From Lepidodermella squamata (taxonomy: Eukaryota; Gastrotricha), in NCBI GenBank assembly GCA_047495785.1, contig JBLDXI010000030.1:1426001-1490000 (forward strand): a DNA stretch of 64,000 bases, read 5' to 3'. The notes under the pieces were generated by a model. It saw only the letters and a list, made by a program, of their open reading frames with translations, was not told where the DNA came from and made no database searches. Both the position numbers and the translations under genes were made by a program. Shown one piece after another: positions 20,217 through 28,892 of this stretch; position 1 is the stretch's first letter; each line of letters opens with the position of its first letter.

Positions 20217-21525
20217 TCAGATCGTCATTTTTCTTATATAGACAGCGTCGCAAATGAAAGAAATCAACGTCATAGCAACACCTGTGACAATATCGGCGAA
20301 TCTCAGGGCTGAAATCGGGATTTTCCCACGGAAGTTGTACAACACCTTGACTTGGTCTTCGAAATGCTCGGCGAGTGTTACAGTGATCAGCATGTAAATT
20401 GTTATCACGACGCCTAAAATGAACTTTACAACAACCATTGAGACTAAATGCACGCTTTCGGATGTTTTTGGGATCAAACTGAAGACCATGGCGAGGTATA
20501 CAGAATCGGCCAGGACGACAGTTACACCGAACGCGGGTCTATCAGGGTGAATCGGTGGCATGATCAAACCAGCGATTTGCAGTAAGTACAACGAGAAAGT
20601 CGGGATAAAGATGTTGTAAGCGAAATAAACGTATTTCCTCTTGAAATTGAGGAAGAATTCAGCGTGGTGATAACCGAGTTGGTCATAGGCCAGTTCTGTC
20701 CAGATCGTGCTGTTCAGTGGTAGCTCTATGTCCCAAATATCACTTTGGTCGATGAACAAATCCGGGCTAGTCGCGAATAGGTAGTCAGATTTGGTGAAAT
20801 AGATCAAATCAGTCGATAATTCAGAGCTGATATCAATGCTACAGGACAGAGTGTCGAATGGGAATTTTTCGAACTTGAACATGCATGAGGAATCCACCAT
20901 GCCGTAGGTAACCCATTGAGCCTCGTTTCTGCATGGGTATAGATCGATGATTTGCGATGTTTCTTCGAAAGGCCGGGCTGATCTGTAGAAGTTTGAGTGC
21001 ATGATCCTCGGGTGCCAAACTTCGTCGACAGATTTTGAGATGACAATATCGCCGATGCTAGGTTCTGCTCTTATGATCTCAGCGCATATGTCCTGTGGGC
21101 AGAGCAGGCGCCAGAAGAAGGTTATTTCTACTACAACCGACAGCCTAAGGAAGTAAATTAGACTTCAGTCAACTTCAAGAAGAAAAAATCCAAGAAAAAT
21201 CCTAAATTACTCCTCAGACTCCTAAATTACTTTGCTCAGAGTTTTTAGTCAGAATAAATTTACATAACTTGAAGAATCTAATGTGGATTAATTACGTTTG
21301 CTGTAAGTCATCTATCCGGGCGAATCGGTTTAAGACGCTGCGAATCCGTATTTCGAGAGGCTTTGTGAAATTGTTCTCGAACTGCAAATCCAGAGGTACA
21401 TTCATGGATAAAGCTCTTGGGCACAGCTCGTAAAGTCGCTGTTGTAACTCAGAGCTCGTCATTTCCAGACAGTAGCTCATGGATGCTAGAAATTGAGCTA
21501 TTGCAAGGAAGCTCGTGGCTTTCAT
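20217..21525 (-). CDS. Cys-loop ligand-gated ion channel subunit (copy E)
   Basis: Exons 21296-21525 and 20217-21144 with a 151-bp intron at the same place as in copy D (IDDLQQT|LSVVVEI) give 385 residues. Signal peptide about 1-19. Cys-loop C-MFKFEKFPFDTLS-C with 13 residues. M1 LYLLQIAGLIMPP; M2 AFGVTVVLADSVYLAMVFS; M3; short M3-M4 loop; C-terminal M4 ending IRKMTI. Copies D and E share RPFEET and the DDL(R/Q)QT|LSV splice phase, so they arose by tandem duplication and are distant from B/C. Ligand and ion choice are not evident. Confidence 0.9.
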
Positions 21526-22007
21526 CTTGCTTCTGGTCTCTCATTCAAGCAAAGGTGCACACGTAGCATCGCAAAGTGCAACGGGTCGATTCCAATTGAT
21601 TTTATTAGCATTAGAGAAGGTAAGATGCATTGGATCGATACATTCTTAGATCTTGTTGATCTTCGTCATACATTTCTGTTCTGCTATTGTAATTTTTTAT
21701 TTTGTCCAGCTTAATGATGGGTAATAACAGGAAAGAGTAAATTTGCATTCACGGATTGTAGAAGCACTTCTAATCTCAATGCTCAGGTCAACGTGACAGA
21801 AATCGTGATTTCGCATGATTAATCTGTTTACAGCAGCTACCCCTCACCCCAGTTACGTCATACGCCTCAAATGCACGCGAGTTGTAGTAGTGAGCCACCC
21901 ACTCACGAGCATGAAACAAAGATAAAAGGCATCATCACACGCTCATCTCCAGTTCATTACAACAAAACCTTCTTCACACATACTTACACATCATAATAAA
22001 AGAAACA
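21526..22007. other. Shared promoter region of divergent genes
   Basis: Separates channel E (minus) from the first mucin-like gene (plus). GATAAAAGG at about 21921, 87 bp upstream of the plus-strand start, may be a TATA-like element. Confidence 0.3.
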
Positions 22008-23287
22008 ATGCTTTCGAAATTGCTTCTCGTTAATTCCTTCATCGCACTCAGCAGCATCCTGGTCAATGCTCAGTACGACGAAAATGGCGGTTAGTTGTAA
22101 ACTCATCTTTCATCTATCATCATTCAACTCATTCATCAATAGACCGGATTTATTCCTGCCAAGCCACTGCCCCGGTCACGCCGGAATTCGCTGACCCGAA
22201 AGATTACCAATACGCATCGAGTCTCACGCAAATCTTCTCGTCCCATGTCATACCTTGCGATGGATATATCGTAGCGTGGCGTTTCGTCGCGAGGAATATC
22301 GCGATTAACCCAGGCGCTTACTTGGCCATCTTCAGACCAAGCTCGCCCGGCGGCACCTATTACACCCTGGTGAACGCAACCGCGCTACAAAGGGTTCGCA
22401 TCGATAACTACGACAACTATGTCGATAGGGACAATTACCGATTCATGTCGGAGATGCGGAAACCTAATGGCCAGCTACCTCAATTAGGCGTATTCCCGGC
22501 CTGGGTTGAGTTGAAGCTGGCCAGGGGTATGGAGGTTAAACAGGGTGACACAATTGGGCTGTACTACAACGCCAAGGACACCCCTGATTCGCTAGTTACA
22601 ATCCCATTCTGGAGGGGGCCCATTTTCAAGGGCCTATCCAGTGGAGCGCCTGGGTCAGTGCCTCCGACCTACGTGTTCTACAGGGACGCGACTGATTTGG
22701 CGACACAGGGTGTTAACTTCGATGCGTCCGTGACGTCGAAGGACTATCGTGATGTGGCTATAGTTGCGATTATTGGCGATAGGACCGGTTATACTACGAC
22801 TACCACCACGACTACCACAACTACTACAACAACTCCGAGTACTACTAGAACTTCGACTACTTCGACCACTCCGACTACCACAAGAGCCACGACTACTACT
22901 ACAACGACTAGACCCACTACAACAACGACTACTACTCCAACAACTACGACTATGGAGGACACCCCCGAGCCGGAGACTGACGAGCCTACAACTGAATCGA
23001 CTACTACAACAACTACAACCAGGCCGCCTAAAGTCACCACCACGACTACGACAACTACAACTACAACAACGCCTCCAACCACGACGAGAAGAACTACAAC
23101 ACCTGTAATGACATCACCAACAACTACGTTGAGAACGACTACTACGACTCGAGCTACGACTACAACGACAACTCAAAGGCCGACTACAACTACGACAATG
23201 TGGACTCCGTTTTTCACGGTACGGACTACGACAAAGCGCTCGACTACACCCCGGTGGACGACCATTGAATGGGATTATAGAGGCTAA
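22008..23287 (+). CDS. Secreted jelly-roll-like domain protein with Thr-rich mucin tail (paralogue 1)
   Basis: Exons 22008-22089 and 22143-23287 with a 53-bp intron give 408 residues. Exon 1 encodes a signal peptide (MLSKLLLVNSFIALSSILVNA) plus QYDENG. Residues about 30-260 form a beta-rich domain with landmarks DRIYSC, PCDGYI, AWRFVAR, AIFRPSS and FPAWVEL; about 262-408 is almost wholly Thr with Pro, Arg and a short acidic island (EDTPEPETDEPT), as in O-glycosylated mucin stalks. No membrane anchor. The domain alternates strand-like segments and ends a ligand-like fold, but I cannot name the family. A duplicate follows at 23685. AATAAA at 23301-23306 lies 14 bp past the stop. Confidence 0.85.
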
Positions 23288-23300
23288 TCTATTGGTGCTT

Positions 23301-23306
23301 AATAAA
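23301..23306 (+). promoter_or_regulatory. Polyadenylation signal of mucin-like paralogue 1
   Basis: AATAAA 14 bp after the stop codon, just before a MITE that starts at 23355. Confidence 0.6.
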
Positions 23307-23354
23307 TATTGAGTATATATGCTACGGAAGATCTTTGATAATATATATGTGTGA

Positions 23355-23655
23355 CATTGTGTTTGAGGTTGTAAGTTGAAAAAAATCCGCACGCTGATTG
23401 GTCTGTTGGCTTGTATCCATGACTCCGCCTTGCTACTTGATCGTGCGATCTATATAATTTGTGGCTTTTATTATTTTAATGAAGGCCGTATCGTAGCACG
23501 CGTTTCCAACAAATGCGTAAAACCATTCATAAAAAGATATTTTTTGCAAATATTTTATGGATCGCACGATCAAGTAGCAAGGCGGAGTCATGGATACGAG
23601 CCAACTGACCAATCAGCGTGCGGATTTTTTTCAACTTACAACCTCAAACACAATG
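23355..23655. mobile_element. MITE with 98-bp terminal inverted repeats
   Basis: Arms at 23355-23453 and 23557-23655 are inverted copies that differ at only a few positions (for example GGTCTGTTGGCTTG against GGTCAGTTGGCTCG), enclosing about 100 bp. The ends start CATTGTGTTTGAGG. Total length about 300 bp, no coding capacity. High arm identity suggests recent activity. ATGTGT occurs close to both ends but not flush, so the target duplication is unclear. The element ends 29 bp upstream of the next gene's ATG, so it now occupies that gene's promoter. Confidence 0.85.
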
Positions 23656-23684
23656 GATGTGTTTAGAATTTTATTAAAAAAAGA

Positions 23685-25087
23685 ATGATACGTTTCTGGA
23701 GATACATCGGTCTCTTGTTTTACGTTTTTGCTGCAGCTAACGCACAAGATTTCGACGAAAATGGAGGTAAAAATAACAATAATATACCTAAGATGCCCGG
23801 ATTGAGCCACAAAAATCTATAAAACCCACAAAATATGAAAAATCTTGCCAATTTCCCCAAAACAGGATAGTAGGGTATCCTGTTCAATTACTGAGCCCGC
23901 TAATTCACTCATCAAAAAAACTCCTGATTTGCATATTAAAATTTTTTTTATTACCGGATTGAATTTTTTTCGGAATGAGAAACACCAATTTTCTCAATTT
24001 CACCAGTTTTTTTTTAAATTGACTTTTCAAAAAATTTAAGCTTAATTTTCTCATTTTCAATTTTTTTCAATTTTGAATTTATAATTAATTTTCATATTTT
24101 TTGTTTTATTTATTTGTGATTTTTACATTTTTTGTATTTGAAGATCGAATTTACTCTTGTGAGACTACCGTCCCTCAAAATGCAGAGATGGCTGACCCAA
24201 TATTTTACAAATACGCCTCGCCTTTCATTCAAGTGATGACTAGCCACACTGTTCCCTGTGATGGCTACATCACCTCATGGCGATTTGTCTCCCGAACAGT
24301 CAACATCAACCCAGGAGCCCATCTCGCCATTTTCAGGAAAAACTCCCTCAACCAATTTACAATTACGCTAATTAACGACACACCTATTCAAAGGGTCCGT
24401 CTCGACTCGGCGAGTGTGAAAGTTGGCAGTGATACTTATCGTTTCATGACTGAGCTGAAATTCAACAACAAAACGCAGACGATCGGAATTTTCCCCGCCT
24501 GGGTTGAGTTACATCTCGGCAAAGGCCTTGAAGTTCGACAGGGTGATATTTTAGCGATTTACTACGACGCGAAAGAAACCCCTGAGACGATGCTGGCGAT
24601 TCCTTACTATCGAGGTCCTGTATTTTCTGGAGTAAGGGGCTTATCAAGCGGTGCTGCAGGATCTGTTCCGCCAACGATGCTTTTCATGAAGGATCAGAAT
24701 GATTTGTATGTCTATGGGAAGTCGTTGAACACCCAAGAGGCAGGTCTTGATTACAGAGATAATGCTCTGATTGCTGTGATAACAAGCCGGGCTATTACTA
24801 CAACTACTAGCTCAACATCGACCACGACAACAACGACAAGGGCAACGACTACTAGAGCAATTACTACCACTACTACAACAGCACCTTTTGTTGATGTAAC
24901 GGATGAGGATACAGATCCGCCGACTACAACAACGACTCGGAGAACTACGGCCCCGCGAAGGACTACAACCACTACAAAACAAACCACTACTACACAGGAT
25001 GCGGATGTGACTCCGACTGCGACAACTGGACGGCAAAGGATGACGAGGACTAGGACAACGACAGTCTTCGCAGCGTATGACAGCTGA
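23685..25087 (+). CDS. Secreted jelly-roll-like domain protein with Thr-rich mucin tail (paralogue 2)
   Basis: Exons 23685-23766 and 24144-25087 with a 377-bp AT-rich intron give 341 residues. Exon 1 is exactly as long (82 bp) as in paralogue 1 and ends with the same DENG|D codon phase; it encodes a signal peptide (MIRFWRYIGLLFYVFAAANA). The domain (about 30-255) repeats DRIYSC, PCDGYI, SWRFVSR, AIFR and FPAWVEL; the tail (about 256-341) is Thr/Arg-rich and shorter than in paralogue 1, again with an acidic island (DVTDEDTD). The tandem pair shows a conserved domain with a fast-changing mucin tail. AATAAA follows at 25464. Confidence 0.85.
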
Positions 25088-25463
25088 TTTCAGCATTCAT
25101 CTTGACTTTTATACATCATTTTACCGTTGACAAGTGAGATGTGTGGGCTTAATTATTACTTCAGTTATTTCCTAAACTAAGGGTCCTAGGCTTGTTATTG
25201 GGGTTCAAGGTACACCCCTCTGAGACCATGATCCTTGAAATTCAAAAAATCATATCATAAGTTTTGGTAAACTTGCAAAAATATTTCTTAATTTTTGTCT
25301 TCTGGCCAAATTTCAAATTAATTGAAACTTATTCGATATCTTTAGAATGGCATCTGAATCAAACTGTGTCAAGTCAAAAATTTTCAATCCCAAATCAAAA
25401 TTAGGCTCTAAGTTGATTCTGTAAAGCATTTCACCCTCATTTCACTTGTCAGCAATAATTGTG

Positions 25464-25469
25464 AATAAA
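25464..25469 (+). promoter_or_regulatory. Polyadenylation signal of mucin-like paralogue 2
   Basis: AATAAA followed by GCTGCATTC and a T-rich stretch; the only such signal within 400 bp of the stop. Confidence 0.4.
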
Positions 25470-25655
25470 GCTGCATTCTTTCTAACTCGTGTGCGTTTTT
25501 TCATCTATTATCTCTGTGTATAGCCTGTAGTGTGTAATGAAAAGCATCCGAGCGCGTGTGTAGTTATACCATCTGCCTTATACTACGAACACCAGTACTA
25601 CACAGCTATTCATCTCGTGTATAGTAGCATCGTCATACTGGCGTACATCAATAAT

Positions 25656-26900
25656 ATGAAAAACGTGCTCGCAACCTTAATTGTTTTGCTGTTCTACGCT
25701 GTTGAGTTGGCGTACAGTCAATTGAGTCAAACCTACGGCCTACCTTGCAGTGCCAACTCGGAATGCAAGGGACCTAATGAAGAATGCTTTTACGCTACAC
25801 ATCTGGTAAAACTTTCAAATCAAATCGATATTCGAATTTGGAATAATTATTTTTAAATTGAAGGACCCACCCTGCCAAAAAGGCGTTTGCGCCTGTAAAA
25901 GCTGCTTCAAACTAGTCGATGGATCTTGTGTGAAAAGTAAGCATTCATCCTTCATCCTAAAACTAGTGACCAATTTCGACTTTTTAGAAAGCTATGTGAA
26001 TAAAGTTGGGGATGTTTGCACGTCAAAGGCTGGCGAAATTATCACTGTCCCTAACGCATTTTGCCCGAATCGAGGCTCCTTAAGTTGTAAGGTTGGTTCG
26101 AGTTCAGGCCCAGTTTGCCCTGGCAACTATTCTTGCGATTCAATACTCGGCGAGGCGGGTGAATGTTCCGCAGAAGCGACTTGCGATCGCAAAACAAAAT
26201 CCTGTAAATGCGCGGAGGTCTACCTTAAATTTGACCCAGATCTTCAAATGTGCGTCCGGCGAGAGTATGGCGACTCCTGCTCGAAAAATGAGGAGTGCCA
26301 AGTGAAAGGGAAACTCGATCGGAACGGAGAGCTGTCCGGCTTTACGAGTGTTAACGGAGCTTGCATCGATGGCCAATGCATGTGTGGGTCGGATTCTAAG
26401 CCGACGATAGTCAGTTTTCTGAGCCCGGTCACTCAACAGGTGGTTGGCAAGGTGATTTGCGTGAAATTCGCTGCCAAGGTCGATTTGCCTAGCAACAGCA
26501 CGTGTGATATTGACCCGGTCGGTTGGAGTAATGAAGATGCCGTTCGGGTGTGTGCCTCTACCCACATTTGCAGGGCCTGCCCGGAAAACCTGGCTTCTCC
26601 AGGTTTCCGACGCACCCGAGATGGATTATGCCGTAAGAACTCTAAATCACTGCTGAACTTTTCTGAACTCTTTGAATAGGAAAAGTGATCACGTCAAAAC
26701 TTGTTTCTGAGGAAACATGTGGTCGAAACAGCCCAGTTCCAGTTAAATCAACAATCTCGCCAACGGATCTGCTCAAGCAAGTTACAACTCAAAAACCCAC
26801 ATCTGGAAGAACGGCAAGCTCAGCTTCGAGGAATTCTGACTCAATCACCAGCTTAACAATACTCACAGCTTGTTCATGTTTGATCAAAATCCTGCTTTGA
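25656..26900 (+). CDS. Cysteine-rich EB/EGF-like secreted or GPI-anchored protein
   Basis: Four exons (25656-25805, 25864-25936, 25988-26632, 26680-26900), all joins in phase, give 362 residues. Residues 1-21 are a signal peptide (MKNVLATLIVLLFYAVELAYS). About 30-290 holds many spaced cysteines in EB/EGF-like arrangement: GLPCSANSECKGPNEEC, then GVCACKSC, and KSCKCAEVYLKF; the C-x-x-(N/K)-x-E-C motif recurs (SCSKNEECQ). The last exon is Ser/Thr-rich and ends in a short hydrophobic tail (SLTILTACSCLIKILL) with no cytoplasmic residues, as in GPI-anchor signals. Introns are 58, 51 and 47 bp. EB modules occur in nematode and arthropod surface proteins; the exact family is uncertain. Confidence 0.8.
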
Positions 26901-27026
26901 TGATTTGCTGTTTTAAAAAACAAGAAGATTATTGAAAACTTCGATTTTTTATTGGTTCTCTGAATTATCTATCATGAATGATACTTGGGAGCTAAAATTC
27001 TCACGGATTTCCCTGAGAAATTTCAA

Positions 27027-28064
27027 TCAAATTTTGCGAAAAACAGCGCAAATCGACCCGAAGTTATGGCCGAATTTACTCGGCTCCGCTACGACAAATC
27101 GTCGAAATTCGTCCCAGAAAAGCGACGTCACAAATTGGCGACCAGCCTCACTGCGATACACCGACAAAGCGTCGCGGAAGTACCGCTCGAACAAACCAGC
27201 CATTGCCGTTATGTACTCATCAGCAAATTTGTTAACGTCCCCATGCTTCGCGAAATTTTGGTAAAAATCGCTGGTCGACAGTGGCAATTGCTCTGCCTTG
27301 ATTAGCTCCAACGAGTTGATAGTCGTTATGTCTTCGAATTGACGCCAGGCTATCGGGATGTTGAAGTTCAACAGCTCATTCTCTGTTATGACTTTCCGCT
27401 CAACGAGAAGCCAAGCGCACCAATACATGGCTTCGAAAACATCGGCGGCTGATTTAGTAGCAGTCCAAGTAGTTAAGACTAGAGTCCCTCCTCGAGCCAA
27501 CTCATCGCTTCTAGCTCGTAGGAAATTAGCCCAATCCTCAGATGCCTGGTGATTGAATGCGGCCAACTCTTCGTCCGAAGCGAACAAAGACGTGCAGTGG
27601 CGTTTGATTTTAGCTGGCAGCTTTGATAGCCAACTCAAGCCTCCATTGCTCAAACCAAGATGCAGGCAGTTATCGGGTATGATTTGAGTTAAAGGGCTCA
27701 GACCAGACGCTAGGTAATTCACGTTTTTGATTGCTTTCAAAACAGATTTCGTGCTCGATTGATGGTAATCGAAAATTCTGCTCCAGTTCAAATCGGCTCG
27801 CCCTTGTTCCGCAAAAATGATTGACTGAATAGATTCATCGCCGTATTTTTCTCGCAAGGCATTGATAGCAGTTATAACTGACGAGGAGTTAGATTCGGGC
27901 GAAGTCACGCCGAAATGTGCGATGAAAAATGGCGAATTTTGAGAAATCTGGGCCGAGTGGTGCTCCACGGCTAGTAGAACGTGATTATTCAGCATTTCGT
28001 TGTGAGGCTGGTCTTCACACTCGTCCATTTCGTTTTTTGAGTTGAAACTTCCGGTGGAGAGCAT
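27027..28064 (-). CDS. SABATH-type carboxyl methyltransferase homologue with degenerate SAM site
   Basis: A single exon of 345 residues that aligns along its length with the methyltransferases at 46831 and 58312. Shared landmarks include LP..C..L.(L/F)S...L.WLSKLPAKI, ARSDELARGGTLVL and a final SKFG....ICAVFRKI. But the SAM-binding motif ADFGSSTGANS of the relatives is AHFGVTSPESNS here (residues 49-60): the acidic residue is His and the glycines of the loop are lost. The conserved N-terminal YNSHS motif is also absent, and the VHEDVPRN region reads FAEQGRAD. It is probably not an active methyltransferase in the usual sense, yet the frame is intact, so a pseudoenzyme or altered role is likely. 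It converges on the EB-like gene. Confidence 0.8.
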   Translation of the reverse strand: MLSTGSFNSKNEMDECEDQPHNEMLNNHVLLAVEHHSAQISQNSPFFIAHFGVTSPESNSSSVITAINALREKYGDESIQSIIFAEQGRADLNWSRIFDYHQSSTKSVLKAIKNVNYLASGLSPLTQIIPDNCLHLGLSNGGLSWLSKLPAKIKRHCTSLFASDEELAAFNHQASEDWANFLRARSDELARGGTLVLTTWTATKSAADVFEAMYWCAWLLVERKVITENELLNFNIPIAWRQFEDITTINSLELIKAEQLPLSTSDFYQNFAKHGDVNKFADEYITAMAGLFERYFRDALSVYRSEAGRQFVTSLFWDEFRRFVVAEPSKFGHNFGSICAVFRKI

Positions 28065-28250
28065 TTTTCACTAAATGGTTTCACGCAGTGTCAGGAAGTA
28101 TTTTTGTTTTCCGTCTGTGGGCTAGCGGTCAGTGGATAAAGCTCAATGAATAAATTACGCGATAGCATTTCACAAAATTGGGATTACTGGATAATCATTT
28201 CACGATACCTCAGCGTATGAAGAAGGATTCTCGAGCTGGGGATAAATTCC

Positions 28251-28386
28251 AACTAGGGTGCGAAGTACATGGGTGCTGGGGTGTCGCGACGCCCCAACTC
28301 CGGGACTCCAACCACAGGAAGGCTGAAAAACCACAGGAGGGCCCTTTGGTTTCTTCGGCTGGGTCCTGGAAAACAAGTTGAAAACA
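28251..28386. repeat. Dispersed repeat, copy 2 (see 5000-5142)
   Basis: Matches copy 1 over about 135 bp in the same orientation with scattered substitutions. It sits alone upstream of the methyltransferase gene. Confidence 0.65.
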
Positions 28387-28892
28387 CTTCCGTATCCTAC
28401 TTCGCACACTGATTCCAACCCTAATTTGAGTTCTAAAGACCTCAACTTTTCGGTTTCTCTGCTTGGACGTCTCGAATCTTGCAGGCAGAATGATGATCTT
28501 TAGGGAGGAATGCAGTGAGAAACCCCGGATTTTACATTTATCAATTACTTCATTGCAACAGAGTGAAGCGAAATTTGAGCCTTCATTGGAGCATGGAATT
28601 TAGGCAGCTCAGTGCTTTCCTCGCTATGTGTGGCGGAAAAACTGAATTAAAACAATACCATAATTGAAAAAACACCGCAAAACTCGCAATTGTGTGTAAC
28701 AAAATGCTAAGAGTATGCGTGTAACATTGTCACACGCTGTGAGATGTGCATTTCAAACAATAGAAAACTAGCTGTTTTTCGCACCAGATATACTGCGCAA
28801 TTATGTATGCGCACTTTTGCAACTCAGGCTCGAGATTTGTCACTTGACAACACACGCGCCGGGTTGCATTTAATCATAGAGAGAAAGAGAAG

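Noticed and set aside
22764-23392. Long Leu/Arg/Gln-rich and Val-rich frames on both strands over the Thr-rich region
   Set aside because: They are shadows of the ACN-rich coding sequence of the mucin-like gene and have no start context or signal of their own.
24101-24143. Upstream Met at 24101 as start of the second mucin-like gene
   Set aside because: These codons lie in the intron; an exon at 23685-23766 of the same size and phase as in the first paralogue gives a proper signal peptide.
26140-26615. Minus-strand frame of 141 codons across the EB-like gene
   Set aside because: It lies opposite a gene with four in-phase exons and regular cysteines; the plus-strand reading explains the composition.
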